Part shown: positions 24,068 to 34,420 of the stretch, piece after piece
How positions within the stretch are numbered: position 1 is the first letter of the stretch
How the letters are laid out: every line of letters starts with the position of its first letter
NCBI GenBank assembly: GCA_009193035.1
Contig: SWDT01000042.1
Coordinates: 124,001 to 188,000 of the forward strand
DNA: 64,000 nt
Origin: Halicephalobus mephisto
Lineage: Eukaryota > Nematoda > Chromadorea > Rhabditida > Panagrolaimidae
Direction of reading: 5' to 3'
The notes under the pieces: model-generated
Told to the model about the DNA's origin: nothing
The model's input: only the letters and a program-made list of their open reading frames with translations
Database searches by the model: none
Position numbers and translations under genes: made by a program

Positions 24068-26857
24068 ATGAGTGGCAAATTCAATCACGGTCTATCTACG
24101 AGAGACAACGACGTGAATAACAACTCTGACGTATCCATAATAGGATCGAGTATGGAAAACAGTAATTCCAGTTCCTTCAGCTCCGGTGTCAGAGAAGTTC
24201 CTCCGAAACCCGATTGTGAGTTTTTATAAAAAATCAAAGGAATTCAAATTTTTCCAGCGATAATAGGTCGATGGAAGACGAGATTCCGATTTTTCCTGGC
24301 AGTTTTGATGCTTCTTTGTTTGACGTCGGTCTGGTCAAACATCATTTGCTTCAATTTTGCTTTGATTTGCATAACTCCTCACGACGATGACAGCGGAAGA
24401 CACGACGAATACGAAGACCTCAAAGAAGCTAATTTCACCTCCACGGAACAGACTTATCTGACTTCTGCTGTTGCTCTTTCTGGGTTCGTCGGGAACTTCA
24501 TCGCGGTGCAACTCATCACTCGGTATGGTGTCAGATCAGTTTTCACTCCACTTGGTTTGTTATCCGCTATATCGACCGCTCTCTTTCCGATTGCTTTGAA
24601 ATCCGGTTTTACTGCAACTTTGATCTTGAGGTTCCTCCAGGGATTTGCCTTCAGTGCTAATTTCCCTGTTATTGGAGAATTCACAAACAAATGGGCTTAT
24701 CATAAACAATCCGGCCTCATCGTTTCCACATTGGTCGCATATATCCAACTTTCTCCAACAGTGTCGGATCCGATTTCTGGAGCTCTTTGTGAAAGTAAAC
24801 TCGGGTGGCAGTCTGTCTTCTACGGTCATGCTCTTGTTTGTGGATTGTTGTTTGTTCTCTTAGGTATCATCTACAGGAACAATCCAGGTAGGACCTAGTT
24901 TTCATTCGTTATTGAAATTTCGACTGTCATTTGGTTCCTTATTTCGCAAGATTAAAGGCATTTTTTATCTTTTTAAGCCAATCTTCTTGATGACTAAATT
25001 AACCGAACTATCAGTCATGAAAAAAGTAAAGACTAGTCTGATTTAAGGAATCAATGCCTCAGGGAATCATGTTTTACAACTTATTTTTTACTTTTTAAGC
25101 CAATCTTGGTAGTTTGATTAATCTAAAATGCAAGTAAATGATCTTAAAGAACTAATTTAAGAATAACAAATTCCAAAACCAATGTGAATCGAGGGGATAA
25201 ATGCCCCAAGGGATCAATTTTCACACATCCCAAAATTTCATCAACAAAATTTAAAACTTATTTGAAATCAAAATTATTATTCTCAGATCAACCAAAATGT
25301 AAAAGTTAACAATAATTATTTTCTGTCAAAAATCATAAATTTTCCAAAATTAAATCTGAATTTCTAAATTTACAGGTAAACATCCGCTTGTCGGAAATCA
25401 TGAACTTCACAAAGTATCGAGGAATAAAGTAATTCAATCAAAAAAGGAACTGAGAAATATCCCCTACAAGGCAATTCTGAAAACCCCCGCTGTTTGGGCC
25501 ATCTGGCTGGCAGGGGTTGGGAACTTTTTCTGCGTGAACATCGTGTTCCTGTACTCACCTAATTACATCCACTATGTGCTCAAAATGGACGTCTCCAGCA
25601 CGGGAGCTATGTCAGCGGTCCCGGCTGTATTGCAGTTCTTAGTCAAGTTGTCTGGAGGGATCACTAGTGACCGAGTATATAAAAAACAGAAAAATTATAA
25701 AAATTACTTTTTTCCAGATTCGTTGTGTGAATGAAACGAACAAAATGAGACTTTACAACACTGTTGCCTTCTTCGCTGGGGCTCTTCTGCTGGTTATACT
25801 GTCCTTCATGCCAACTGAAAAAAGTACAGCATGCTTTATAGTTTTGAGCGTTGCCACAGGCTGTCTGGGACTCACCACAGGGGGTTTCTTTAAGAACGGT
25901 CCATTACTTGCTCAACAATACAGTCAATTCGTCACTGGCAATATCTCCCAAGGTTTGTTTTACCGTAGCAATTTAAAAATTAAAAGTGAAAATTCTTGCG
26001 AAATGATCTCGAGACGAATGTTTGAAACTTTCCAGTCCTGATTCAAAAACACAAAATTTATCTTTTAAATGGTTCCGCAAGAAATGTAATCACAATCATG
26101 ATATTTTAGAAAGTAGAAATAAGCATTTTTTACGAAATGGTCCTGATGCGAATTTCGAGAACTTGTTAGACACTACAGTAATCTGTGTACTGATTTTAAT
26201 TTCACGAAATAATTATTTCGTAATCAATTTGTTGGAATTATGTTCTTTCTGAATGTATCTAGTAACTTCTAGATTGGGATATATACGGACTCAACATTCC
26301 GTTTATCTCCGAAAACTAATGATTACATATGAAGGTACTAATATTGAAACTATTCCAACTCAAAATTCTTCATCGAAAAATTTTTTGTTTTTCATCAAAA
26401 CCAAAAGCAAATAACTACAGTAAGCTCATGTCTACTGATCAAAGTTGAAAACTAATCAGCTTAGGTTCAAATTTACTCAAATATTAAAACCTATTTTATT
26501 TGCTTAATTTTTGTTCTATGATACGGGTTAATTGTTGTTTGGTACACTAAATTAAATAAATATCAAACAACAGATTAATTTATTCTTTCAGCAATTACGA
26601 TCACGATGATCCTTGTTCCTTTCATCATCGGGGGACTGACTCCACACAATTCTGCTTCTGATTGGCAGCACATCTTCTGGGTCGTGGCGGTGGTTCTAAT
26701 CGTGACGAATGTGATTTACTGTATTTTCTGTTCCGCTCTTCCTGCTGAATGGACAAAACCACGGACGAACCAGAATATTGAGGCTGTACAGAATGAAAAG
26801 CCTGGGGCAACTGCCTTTGTGACTTCGAACTTGGATAAGATCTTTCCGAAAAACTGA
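24068..26857 (+). CDS. SLC17-like major facilitator transporter
   Basis: Five exons (24068-24215, 24258-24887, 25376-25674, 25718-25952, 26592-26857) join in frame to 525 residues. After about 55 serine/asparagine-rich cytoplasmic residues come twelve predicted helices of a major facilitator protein. The TM4-TM5 region reads RFLQGFAFSANFP then a W-rich loop and SGALCESKLGWQSVFY, matching the R-x-x-QG and GW-x-x-FY pattern of the SLC17 anion/sialic-acid/vesicular transporter group. TM1 is followed by a long D/E-rich loop, also typical of SLC17. The substrate cannot be inferred. Intron 4 (25953-26591) is unusually long for this window because it holds two family 2 repeat units. Confidence 0.83.
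25985..26200. repeat. Family 2 repeat units inside SLC17-like intron 4
   Basis: Two units begin at about 25998 (GCGAAATGATCTCGAGACGA) and 26131 (TACGAAATGGTCCTGATGCG), 133 bp apart, on the same strand as the host gene. The block between them (AATCATGATATTTTAGAAA) matches the corresponding block of the 23346-23640 array. Confidence 0.6.
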
Positions 26858-28735
26858 CGTGCTATCATTGAAGCTTTTATTTTTAAAGGACGAAAGCGAG
26901 ATAATGTAAAATGAGGAACGAGAAGTAGGGTACTTTCCCCATGGGACCAGAATTAGTTTTGTTTTTTATGTCCCGGATGGAATATTTTTCTTGATTTCTC
27001 TCTTGCTTGATTTTCCTTTCTTCTTTTGATTTACCACAATGATCTGCTTAGTACTTTAATATCTGCCAAAGAATTGTTCATATCTCTTTTAAAAAACATA
27101 GTCAAAGAAAACCGAAATAAATTGTTTTTAGAAATCGGCCAAACAAAAAACCTATTTTTTCAGAAAAGTTCAAAAATGAGAAATTCTCAACCATTCAAGC
27201 AGTAACACAGTAAAATAAAATTATGTAAAAATGATAAAAATTAATATCTACAGTTTCAGAAAGGTCTTTACAAAGTATAAATCTTCGAAAATACCAAGTG
27301 CCCCAGAAACCAAGTTGTAGCTTGAGTAGTTTATTGAACGTAGAAAAACCAGCAGTCGAAACGTGATGTCATAGATCTTTTAATTCTGGAGAATACTGCT
27401 TCGAAATGAATGTGACTTTTCAAAGAAAAATAAAAATTATAATTCTATGTACAACATCCAATAGACCGAAAAAAGTCTTAGAAGCTATTTATTATCAAAT
27501 ACAAATAATTTCTCGAGTTAATTTTATATTACCAGGTCTATATATTGAAACCTATTCTTCAGTTCGAAAAGCAGTTCTAACAGTATTCAAAAGGATATCA
27601 TGCGGATTAGTTGAAACTGACCTTCGTGATGAATGCAAATTCAAAAAGCTTTTGTCTCTTCCGAAAACCAAAGGGTACAACTTGCTTTGCTTTCAGAACA
27701 TCATTTCTAATAATATAATATGCAGGTAAAAATGCTCTGAAGTGTCTCATCAACCTTTCATCTGTTTCGCATTGAAGAAATTTAAGTTTAACATATTCCT
27801 AGCACAGGATTTCATCTCAACTATCAAGTTCCAACAGGTAGGCATAGCGGCAATACACCTACGATTGGAAGGATATTTTTCTAGCTTCAACGTTGAATCA
27901 ATAACGTGATTCTTAGTATAATGATTTGGCTAAAATATGTAGAGATCTTGGAGGATCATATGCTTTCCTTTGTTCTTCAGAATACAGTACAGAACTGGTT
28001 ATTCCAGCACATAACAAAAAATACATTTACATATTTATGAAGACATGACTACAAAATTAACATTCTTCATTAGTTGGCTTAGTTGCCAGATCTGAATCCT
28101 CTTAAACACATCTAAAGTAGGTCTAAGAGAAAATACTGTGGTCAGGAGATCAGAAATTCGGACGAAAATTTTGATTTGAGCAAGCGCAGATGACTCAGCA
28201 ATAACCAGTTCTTTATTATTAAACTGATTCAGCATCCCAAAATCAACAATATTCAACAAAACTTATAATCCATCGTGCAAGTATTAAAAAACTTAGGTTC
28301 TTGGATCTAAACAACTAATAACTTATGCTGAAATCTCTAAAGAGATCAACATCAAAATAAAAGTTAAATTCAATTTTCGTATAACAATTGGATAAGTCAG
28401 CTTGCTCCAATGTTGCAAGGAAACTGCGATTTTACTTTGATTTCGAAATTCCCGTAAGCGTAGACATGCAAGTACCGATCGATCTACCTAGATGTTGTAA
28501 TCAAACTGCAGATTTGATGTAGATTTTGGTATTGGTATCAAAGTAATTTGACCAATAACAACAAAAAAAGCTTTAGATTTTAGTCACTCCTGATCATAAC
28601 TGTCGATTTTGAACTAACTCGGTTCGAATTCGACTTTCGCACTTAAAGTAATACGGCATCGATAGTTTTGTTTAATATTCTATATTTACAGCTTTCCGGA
28701 AATAAATTTTCAGTATATTTTGATCAGAATTGATT
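26858..28735. other. Intergenic DNA
   Basis: Nothing certain. A 107-codon plus frame at 27406-27729 has no recognisable domain, helix or flanking gene structure. One palindromic ACTGTCGATTTT element lies at 28597-28645. Confidence 0.35.
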
Positions 28736-28929
28736 TAATGTCAAGCTGAAATAATAAGTAGGCGAATTTGACATTATTCATTTCTGTTTTGTTTTTTGCT
28801 TTATTCTATTCGGTTGAGCATCTGGCCACTAAAACAACACACTTTTATGCTTGATCATATATATACACAGAGCAAAATTACTATATAAAGGAGTCGGCAA
28901 TAAGAGAAACATTAATCATTTCGAGAGAC
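28736..28929 (+). promoter_or_regulatory. Promoter of heptad-repeat gene 1
   Basis: TATA box TATATAAAG at 28882-28890, 48 bp before the ATG. Upstream block 1 (TGTCAAGCTGAAATAAT, from 28740) and block 2 (CTGGCCACTAAAACAACAC, from 28822) recur before the two paralogues at almost the same distance from the ATG. The 5' UTR has AATCATTTCGAGA just before the start, also shared. Confidence 0.7.
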
Positions 28930-29664
28930 ATGAAGGCCGCATTTGTTATCGCCTCCTTGTTCGCTGCTCTTATTGTAGCTCAACCTCCTCCACAAGGCGG
29001 TCAACAACCTTCTCAAGGCGGTCAACAACCTTTCCAAGGCGGTCAACAGCCTTTCCAAGGTGGACAACAGCCTTCTCAGGGTGGACAACAGCCCTTCCAA
29101 GGTGGTCAGCAACCTTCTCAAGGAGGCCAACAACCTTTCCAAGGTGGACAACAGCCTTCTCAAGGTGGACAACAACCTTCTCAGGGTGGCCAACAGCCCT
29201 TCCAAGGCGGTCAACAACCTTCTCAGGGTGGACAACAACCTTCTCAGGGTGGACAACAACCTTCTCAGGGTGGCCAACAGCCCTTCCAAGGCGGTCAACA
29301 ACCTTCTCAGGGTGGACAACAACCTTCTCAGGGCGGTCAACAACCTTCTCAAGGAGGCCAACAACCCTTCCAAGGTGGTCAGCAACCTTCTCAGGGTGGA
29401 CAACAACCTTCTCAAGGAGGCCAACAACCCTTCCAAGGTGGTCAGCAACCTTCTCAAGGAGGCCAACAACCTTTCCAAGGCGGTCAACAACCATTCCAAG
29501 GCGGTCAACAACCTTTCCAGGGCGGCCAACAACCTTTCCAAGGTGGTCAACAATCTTTCCAAGGTGGTCAACAATCTTTCCAAGGTGGTCAACAATCTTT
29601 CCAAGGCGGTCAACAGCCTTTCCAGGGTGGACAGCAAGGAGGTCGTTTCTTTGGTCTTTTCTAA
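28930..29664 (+). CDS. Secreted heptad-repeat Gln/Gly/Pro-rich protein 1
   Basis: Intronless gene for 244 residues. The first 18 residues (MKAAFVIASLFAALIVAQ) are a signal peptide. The rest is 30 uninterrupted seven-residue units, GGQQPSQ or GGQQPFQ with three GGQQSFQ, ending in GGRFFGLF. No cysteine, no charged residue in the array, no transmembrane helix after the signal: a low-complexity secreted polymer. Gln density near 45 percent would suit cross-linking by transglutaminase or hydrogen-bonded assembly, as in silk, glue or cuticle-surface proteins, but no family function is known to me. Start chosen by signal peptide and TATA spacing. Polyadenylation signal AATAAA at 29711. Its coding repeats give long antisense open frames that are artefacts. 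Confidence 0.85.
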   Translation: MKAAFVIASLFAALIVAQPPPQGGQQPSQGGQQPFQGGQQPFQGGQQPSQGGQQPFQGGQQPSQGGQQPFQGGQQPSQGGQQPSQGGQQPFQGGQQPSQGGQQPSQGGQQPSQGGQQPFQGGQQPSQGGQQPSQGGQQPSQGGQQPFQGGQQPSQGGQQPSQGGQQPFQGGQQPSQGGQQPFQGGQQPFQGGQQPFQGGQQPFQGGQQSFQGGQQSFQGGQQSFQGGQQPFQGGQQGGRFFGLF

Positions 29665-29740
29665 ATTAATGATTGAACTTTATGGCTCTTTCTAAGACAA
29701 CTAGCCGGAGAATAAAAGTTTAAGAAGCAATATTGAAACG
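29665..29740 (+). terminator. 3' UTR and polyadenylation signal shared by heptad genes 1 and 2
   Basis: About 75 bp following the stop are nearly identical to 32524-32600 after gene 2, including AATAAA at 29711-29716 (32570-32575 in gene 2). This points to recent duplication or gene conversion. Confidence 0.7.
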
Positions 29741-31079
29741 TACATTTTGTAATTTGCATTTAAATAATCATATGTAAAATATGAACTTAAACATGGTATC
29801 TTTCGATCATATCTTTGTTCGAAACTGTCGTAATTTGATCCTATTGCTGCAATTAGTTTTATGATTTGGATAATGATTTCGCAACGTTGAAAGCTGTAAA
29901 AGAACGTTTTTTCATTCTTGTTTGTTTCATTACAAGAAAAATATGCAAAAAAGAGGAGAAAGTTTGGTAATTTACGGTTAATTAATAGTTCGAATTGCAA
30001 TGAGTAGAGAATGGTAGTAACAAGCAAGCTTCTACTTGATTGTTTAATGTTAATTCCTTGACTTTAGGTTCTAGTTTCCTATTCCAAACAAGTTGTCAAA
30101 TAGTTAATGAGAAATGTGCCGCAATTTGGAAAAACAATGGCAATAGTTTAAAAATTACTTTGAACGTCATTGCAAAGTCAACTTTATTTGCTAGTAGTTT
30201 TTACTTAACCGAGAATGTCTAATGCAACCGAAGAATTTCATCGCTCTTCAAAACATAAGTTTCCACAAGAGTTTAATGTTTATATTTTTAATCATCTGTT
30301 TTCAGAACTCAACACCCAATTTTGCTACTTGTTTAATAACTTTTCGACAAGAAGTTGCAAGCATTGTATTCAAATCATGGAGATTAGAAATAATTTGGAG
30401 TTCGAATCGAGACTGGAAAGAAGACGAAGATTGATAATCTTTAATGAATATAGGGCCCGAGAAGGAATTAACGTGGCTAACGATGATTTAGAATAAAACG
30501 CTAGATTCACTTAATGAAAATCTTGAGTATTGTGAGTGCTAAGAATGTAATGTTGCAAAAACAGTTATAAGAAATCATTCAAATATTCTAAGAGGAAACA
30601 GCAAAATGAAAAGGATTTCTTTAATAAAAATAACCTACTTAATTCTTCATTGAATGATGAAAGTGATTGAAATTTAGCAAAAAATGAAAGACCGATTGTT
30701 TCTTATATGATAAAAGCCAAGAAATGTAAAAGATTTGGAATATTTTAGTAATTCTTTATATGGACAAAACAAGGAACAATCAATTACAGTCAAAGAAAAA
30801 ACTCCTTTCCATTTAGCTAAGAACTTTTTTACCTAATATATTGTCTTTATAATTGATAGTCGTATCGTCATTATTAGTGAAAATCAATTGAGTCATTAGA
30901 AAAGCGAAGGAGTTTGATTCGGATTGTTAGTTATTGTTCCTTGTAGGTGCTGAAAAGATAAGTTCAGTGCGACGAAAGTATGTGTTTTTATTCCCTTCAC
31001 TTATTCCCATATATGGCTGTCTATAGCAAATAATGAAGAAATTAAGTTAGCATTTTCATTAAAAACGAAATTGTACCTT
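29741..31079. other. Intergenic DNA
   Basis: Frames at 29701-30027 (minus), 30040-30222 and 30215-30496 (plus) are short, overlapping and unlike any family I recognise. Nothing can be supported. Confidence 0.35.
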
Positions 31080-31767
31080 AATTCCTGGATTTTAAAGACT
31101 AACCTCTAATTCTAAGGATATCTTAGCTTTAATGCTGGAACACCACACAAGGAGTGAGGATTTACTTGAAACAACTTTTAAAACTCTATGCAAAAGTAGA
31201 AACCTACCTAAAATAACATTTTTTCTAATTTTGGAATTATAATTATTAAGATTAGATCATAAATATTTGGGATACGAATATCGTAAGATCATAAAAAATA
31301 TCTAAGATAAATTTTTAGTATGGTAATGAATTTAAAAGTTGATCTTAAAGAGGAGCAATTACCTTCAATACAACTGATTTTAGCTGATATTCTTCTAAGA
31401 TTGGATCAAGAATAAATATCAAACTCTTTCTGAACAATCCATGATCTGATTTTTTCTCGACATCAAGTTCTAAATTTCCAAATTTGATTTTAGTTTGCCC
31501 AAGCTAATGTTCAAGGTCATATTTTCGGGGTATCTGGATATTGTTTATTGGTGCGTTTTCATGAAAATATGTTTTAATGTCAAGCTGAAATAATATGAAG
31601 GCGATTTTAAATTTATTTGCTTCTGTTTCTTTCTTTGTTTCATCATATTTCAGTTCACAGCTGGCCACTAAACTAACAATTTGTTCTGTTTAATCAAAAA
31701 TATCTGAGCGAACCATTAGTATATAAACAGTTTCATGACAGAGACAATATCAATCATTTTGAGAAAT
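31080..31767 (+). promoter_or_regulatory. Upstream duplicated region and promoter of heptad-repeat gene 2
   Basis: About 31080-31767 is homologous to 36290-36956 upstream of gene 3 (for example TTTAAAAGTTGATCTTAA at 31333 and 36530), so the duplication unit includes roughly 650 bp of 5' DNA. Close to the gene, block 1 (AATGTCAAGCTGAAATAAT, 31576) and block 2 (CTGGCCACTAAACTAAC, 31661) precede a TATATAAA at 31720-31727, 48 bp before the ATG. Confidence 0.7.
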
Positions 31768-32523
31768 ATGAAGGTCGCAATTGTTTTCGCCTCCTTGTTC
31801 GCTGTTCTTATTATAGCCCAAAGACCTTCTCAGGGTGGACGACAGCCTTCCCAGGGCGGTCAACAGCCTTCTCAAGGTGGACAACAACCTTCCCAAGGTG
31901 GACAACAACCTTCCCAAGGTGGACAACAACCTTCCCAAGGTGGACAACAACCTTCTCAGGGCGGCCAACAACCTTCCCAAGGCGGACAACAGCCTTCTCA
32001 GGGTGGACAACAACCTTCCCAGGGCGGCCAACAACCTTCTCAGGGTGGACAACAACCTCCTCAGGATGGACAACAACCTTCCCAAGGTGGACAACAACCT
32101 TCCCAGGGTGGACAACAGCCTTCTCAGGGCGGCCAACAGCCTTCTCAAGGTGGACAACAACCTTCCCAGGGTGGACAACAGCCTTCTCAGGGTGGTCAAC
32201 AACCTTCCCAGGGTGGACGACAGCCTTCTCAGGGTGGACAGCAACCTTCCCAAGGTGGACGACAGCCTTCTCAGGGTGGACAGCAACCTTCCCAGGGTGG
32301 CCAACAGCCTTCTCAAGGTGGACAACAACCTTCCCAGGGCGGACAACAGCCTTCTCAGGGTGGACAACAACCTTCTCAGGGTGGACAACAGCCTTCCCAG
32401 GGCGGCCAACAGCCTTCTCAAGGTGGACAACAGCCTTCTCAAGGCGGTCAGCAACCTCCTCAGGGTGGACAACAACCTTCCCAAGGTGGACAGCAAGGAG
32501 GTCGTTTCTTTGGTCTTTTCTAA
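31768..32523 (+). CDS. Secreted heptad-repeat Gln/Gly/Pro-rich protein 2
   Basis: Intronless, 251 residues. Signal peptide MKVAIVFASLFAVLIIAQ, then 31 seven-residue units, nearly all GGQQPSQ with a few GGRQPSQ and single units using PPQ or an Asp, ending in the same GGRFFGLF tail as gene 1. Compared with gene 1 the Phe at position 6 of the repeat is absent, so the array is more uniform and slightly basic through Arg substitutions. An in-frame Met 11 codons upstream is rejected because it would bury the signal peptide and precedes the conserved 5' UTR motif. DNA repeat period is 21 bp. Function unknown; extracellular structural role inferred. Confidence 0.85.
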   Translation: MKVAIVFASLFAVLIIAQRPSQGGRQPSQGGQQPSQGGQQPSQGGQQPSQGGQQPSQGGQQPSQGGQQPSQGGQQPSQGGQQPSQGGQQPSQGGQQPPQDGQQPSQGGQQPSQGGQQPSQGGQQPSQGGQQPSQGGQQPSQGGQQPSQGGRQPSQGGQQPSQGGRQPSQGGQQPSQGGQQPSQGGQQPSQGGQQPSQGGQQPSQGGQQPSQGGQQPSQGGQQPSQGGQQPPQGGQQPSQGGQQGGRFFGLF

Positions 32524-32599
32524 ATTAATGATTGAACTTTATGGCTCTTTCTAAGACAACTAGCCAGAGAATAAAAGTTTAAGGAGCAATATTGAAATA

Positions 32600-33383
32600 C
32601 TCGCTATGAAAAAAGTATAGGTCATTAATGGTTTTTGTTTTCTCATGGATAACTTAATTATTTAATTATGCTACCAAAGATTAAATAGAAAAGTTATCTG
32701 CTTACTACCAAAAAATGTTTAGCATGCTAGAAGTCTTCTGGGTAGGATTGTAAATTTCAGATATTTTACTACGGAGAAAAAAAGTAAACTTTTGTAGTAT
32801 TTTTCCAAACATATTAAGAGAACGGTCCAACAATATATGTATTTGCGGTGTCTTACAATAATTCGGAAAACCCAATTTTATAGATGTGATCAGATTTTTC
32901 AAGATTTCTGGAAGAATTTTTGGCCAGCTTTGCATTAAATTGTTTTTCAATTCTCTAGCCTTTTGAATTAGCTGCCATTTGTGAAGACATATCTAGATAG
33001 AACCCTAAATAGACCCTCTGTAAGAATGAGATCAAAAAAGCATTTCAACTATTCGGAAAATTAGATATTATCCTTTTGAAACCGAGTGAACATATCTTCA
33101 CTAACATGAATTAAAGCATTATCTTGCTGGAATGTACATCGATTTTTCTTCTTTTCAAGAGAAATGAATTTTGTTCTTTAACTTACCTAGTAATTTCCAT
33201 TTTTTACTGGATCAGAAGTAAAAAAGAATTGGGTTATTTCATAACAGGTAAATTTGATCGAAATTATAAATTCTCCATTGAAAATTAGTTCAGAAATATT
33301 TTGCGTCTTCGTATCAATCACCTTAAAAGTAGTTTTACCCGTTAGAACCATCCAGATTTCACTTTTTCTCACTAAAAACAATA
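32600..33383 (-). mobile_element. Tc1/mariner-type transposase relic, 3' part
   Basis: Minus-strand sequence at about 33160-33080 reads FQQDNALIHVS, the hallmark FQQDNAP-x-H segment of Tc1-like DDE transposases. Further on (32950-32705) comes QSWPKILPEILKNLITSI, matching the conserved EW-x-x-I-x-LI-x-SM tail. Stops and frame changes separate the pieces, so the gene is dead. The frame at 33381-33187 reads into the relic and ends where the younger element (33384-34267) is inserted. Confidence 0.65.
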
Positions 33384-34267
33384 TACCGTATTTTCTCTAA
33401 TAGTGGCGCACTCTCTATTTGTGGTGCATATCTAATAGTGGCATATGACCGTATCATTGGGTTTAACTTGGGACAAGATTGCACTAGTACTTTTAGTTCT
33501 CTCAGAGTCGAGAAAATAACAAGCTGTTTGTTCCTTATAACAATTACAGCTACCTCAGTACAAAATCCCCGATAATCCAAAAGTAATTATGAAAGTGCCT
33601 ATCGTAATTTCACGTTTTCGTGATAGGACTTACCCTCTCTTATACAAAACCAACTATCCTGTTACACTTATATGCATCTTGGTGGTTTTTCGAATTACCT
33701 ACTAGGTAGTTTATATCGCGCGTGGATTTACTGAAGTGCAGAGTGATTCTGATTCCGATCAAGAACCTACACCCAGTAAGAAGAAGAGTTTCGATTTGAA
33801 TTTCAAGCTGGAAACCGTCGATTTTACGAAGATTGAATACTCCACGGCGAGAAATCGTACACGAATTCGGAGAATATTAGAGCTCTACCTATGGATAACT
33901 ATTTCTAATGGATTATTGACGGCTAGGAACAATTGTTAAAGGAACTCATACTCAATTCATTCAAAGGATGTGGTTTGATGAATGCTCTGGACGGCAGCGA
34001 GGATGACAAGATTCACTGCTTAAAGCCTTATGGATCAATTCCGATCGGCTACTATCTTCTTAAGCAAGCACGAGCCAAGGCTGTGGCCACCAAACTTCAG
34101 CAAATTGAGATTGAAGAAGAGAAAGATTATGATAGCAACGCATCTGTTGAATTTCTTTAGTTTCTTACCGGGTTTTTGTTAAATTATTGATTGAAAAATA
34201 GTGGCGCACACTAACAGATCAATTGAAAAATTGTGGCGCATGTGCCTCTATTAGAGCAAATACGGTA
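33384..34267 (+). mobile_element. Pogo/Tigger-type DNA transposon derivative
   Basis: The 884 bp element starts TA then CCGTATTTTCTCTAATAG (33386-33403) and ends with the inverse, CTATTAGAGCAAATACGG (34248-34265), followed by TA, giving the TA target duplication of Tc1/pogo elements. Subterminal copies of AGTGGCGCA or TTGTGGCGCA occur near both ends. It is inserted within the Tc1 transposase relic. Inside it are two pieces of a pogo-type transposase. Confidence 0.75.
33736..34160 (+). pseudogene. Internally deleted pogo/Tigger-type transposase
   Basis: The first frame (33736-33939) has KKSFDLNFKLETVDF, which matches the K-S-Y-x-x-x-FKL start of the pogo/CENP-B helix-turn-helix. The second (33933-34160) has SFKGCGLMNALDGSEDD, matching the C-terminal F-x-x-CGI-x-NALDGSED motif of pogo/Tigger transposases. 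The central DDE catalytic domain (about 300 residues) is absent and no ATG opens the first frame, so the product cannot transpose the element by itself. Confidence 0.7.
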
Positions 34268-34420
34268 ATTTGGAATATGGAAATGAAGTCACTGAAATCA
34301 TGGCTACAACCTTACTACTTTTCATTACCGGTTCATATTGACTCTTCTTAAATTTAATTTTTCTTGAATGTGATAAGATTTCATCTGATGTTTCTTCGTT
34401 AGTTGTATTCTACGGTTATT
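34268..34420 (-). mobile_element. Tc1/mariner-type transposase relic, 5' part
   Basis: Just past the pogo element the minus strand has a SSKVVAMISVTS segment, resembling the K-x-x-MVWG-x-IS strand before the second catalytic Asp of Tc1-like transposases. Together with the piece at 32600-33383 it indicates one relic split by the younger insertion. The resemblance of this half is weaker. Confidence 0.4.

Noticed and set aside
24454..24829. Antisense frames over the SLC17-like gene.
   Set aside because: Shadows of a well-supported coding exon.
27406..27729. 107-codon plus-strand frame.
   Set aside because: No family resemblance, promoter or splice context; similar lengths arise by chance in this region.
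28912..29637. Long open frames on the antisense strand and other frames of the three heptad-repeat genes (also 31750-32496 and 36939-37475), rich in L/R/T.
   Set aside because: A 21 bp period keeps all frames in phase and free of stops; the sense frame alone has a signal peptide, TATA box and a natural ending.
28990..32500. CRISPR-like array, because of regular short repeats.
   Set aside because: The repeats are contiguous 21 bp coding units without spacers in a eukaryotic gene.
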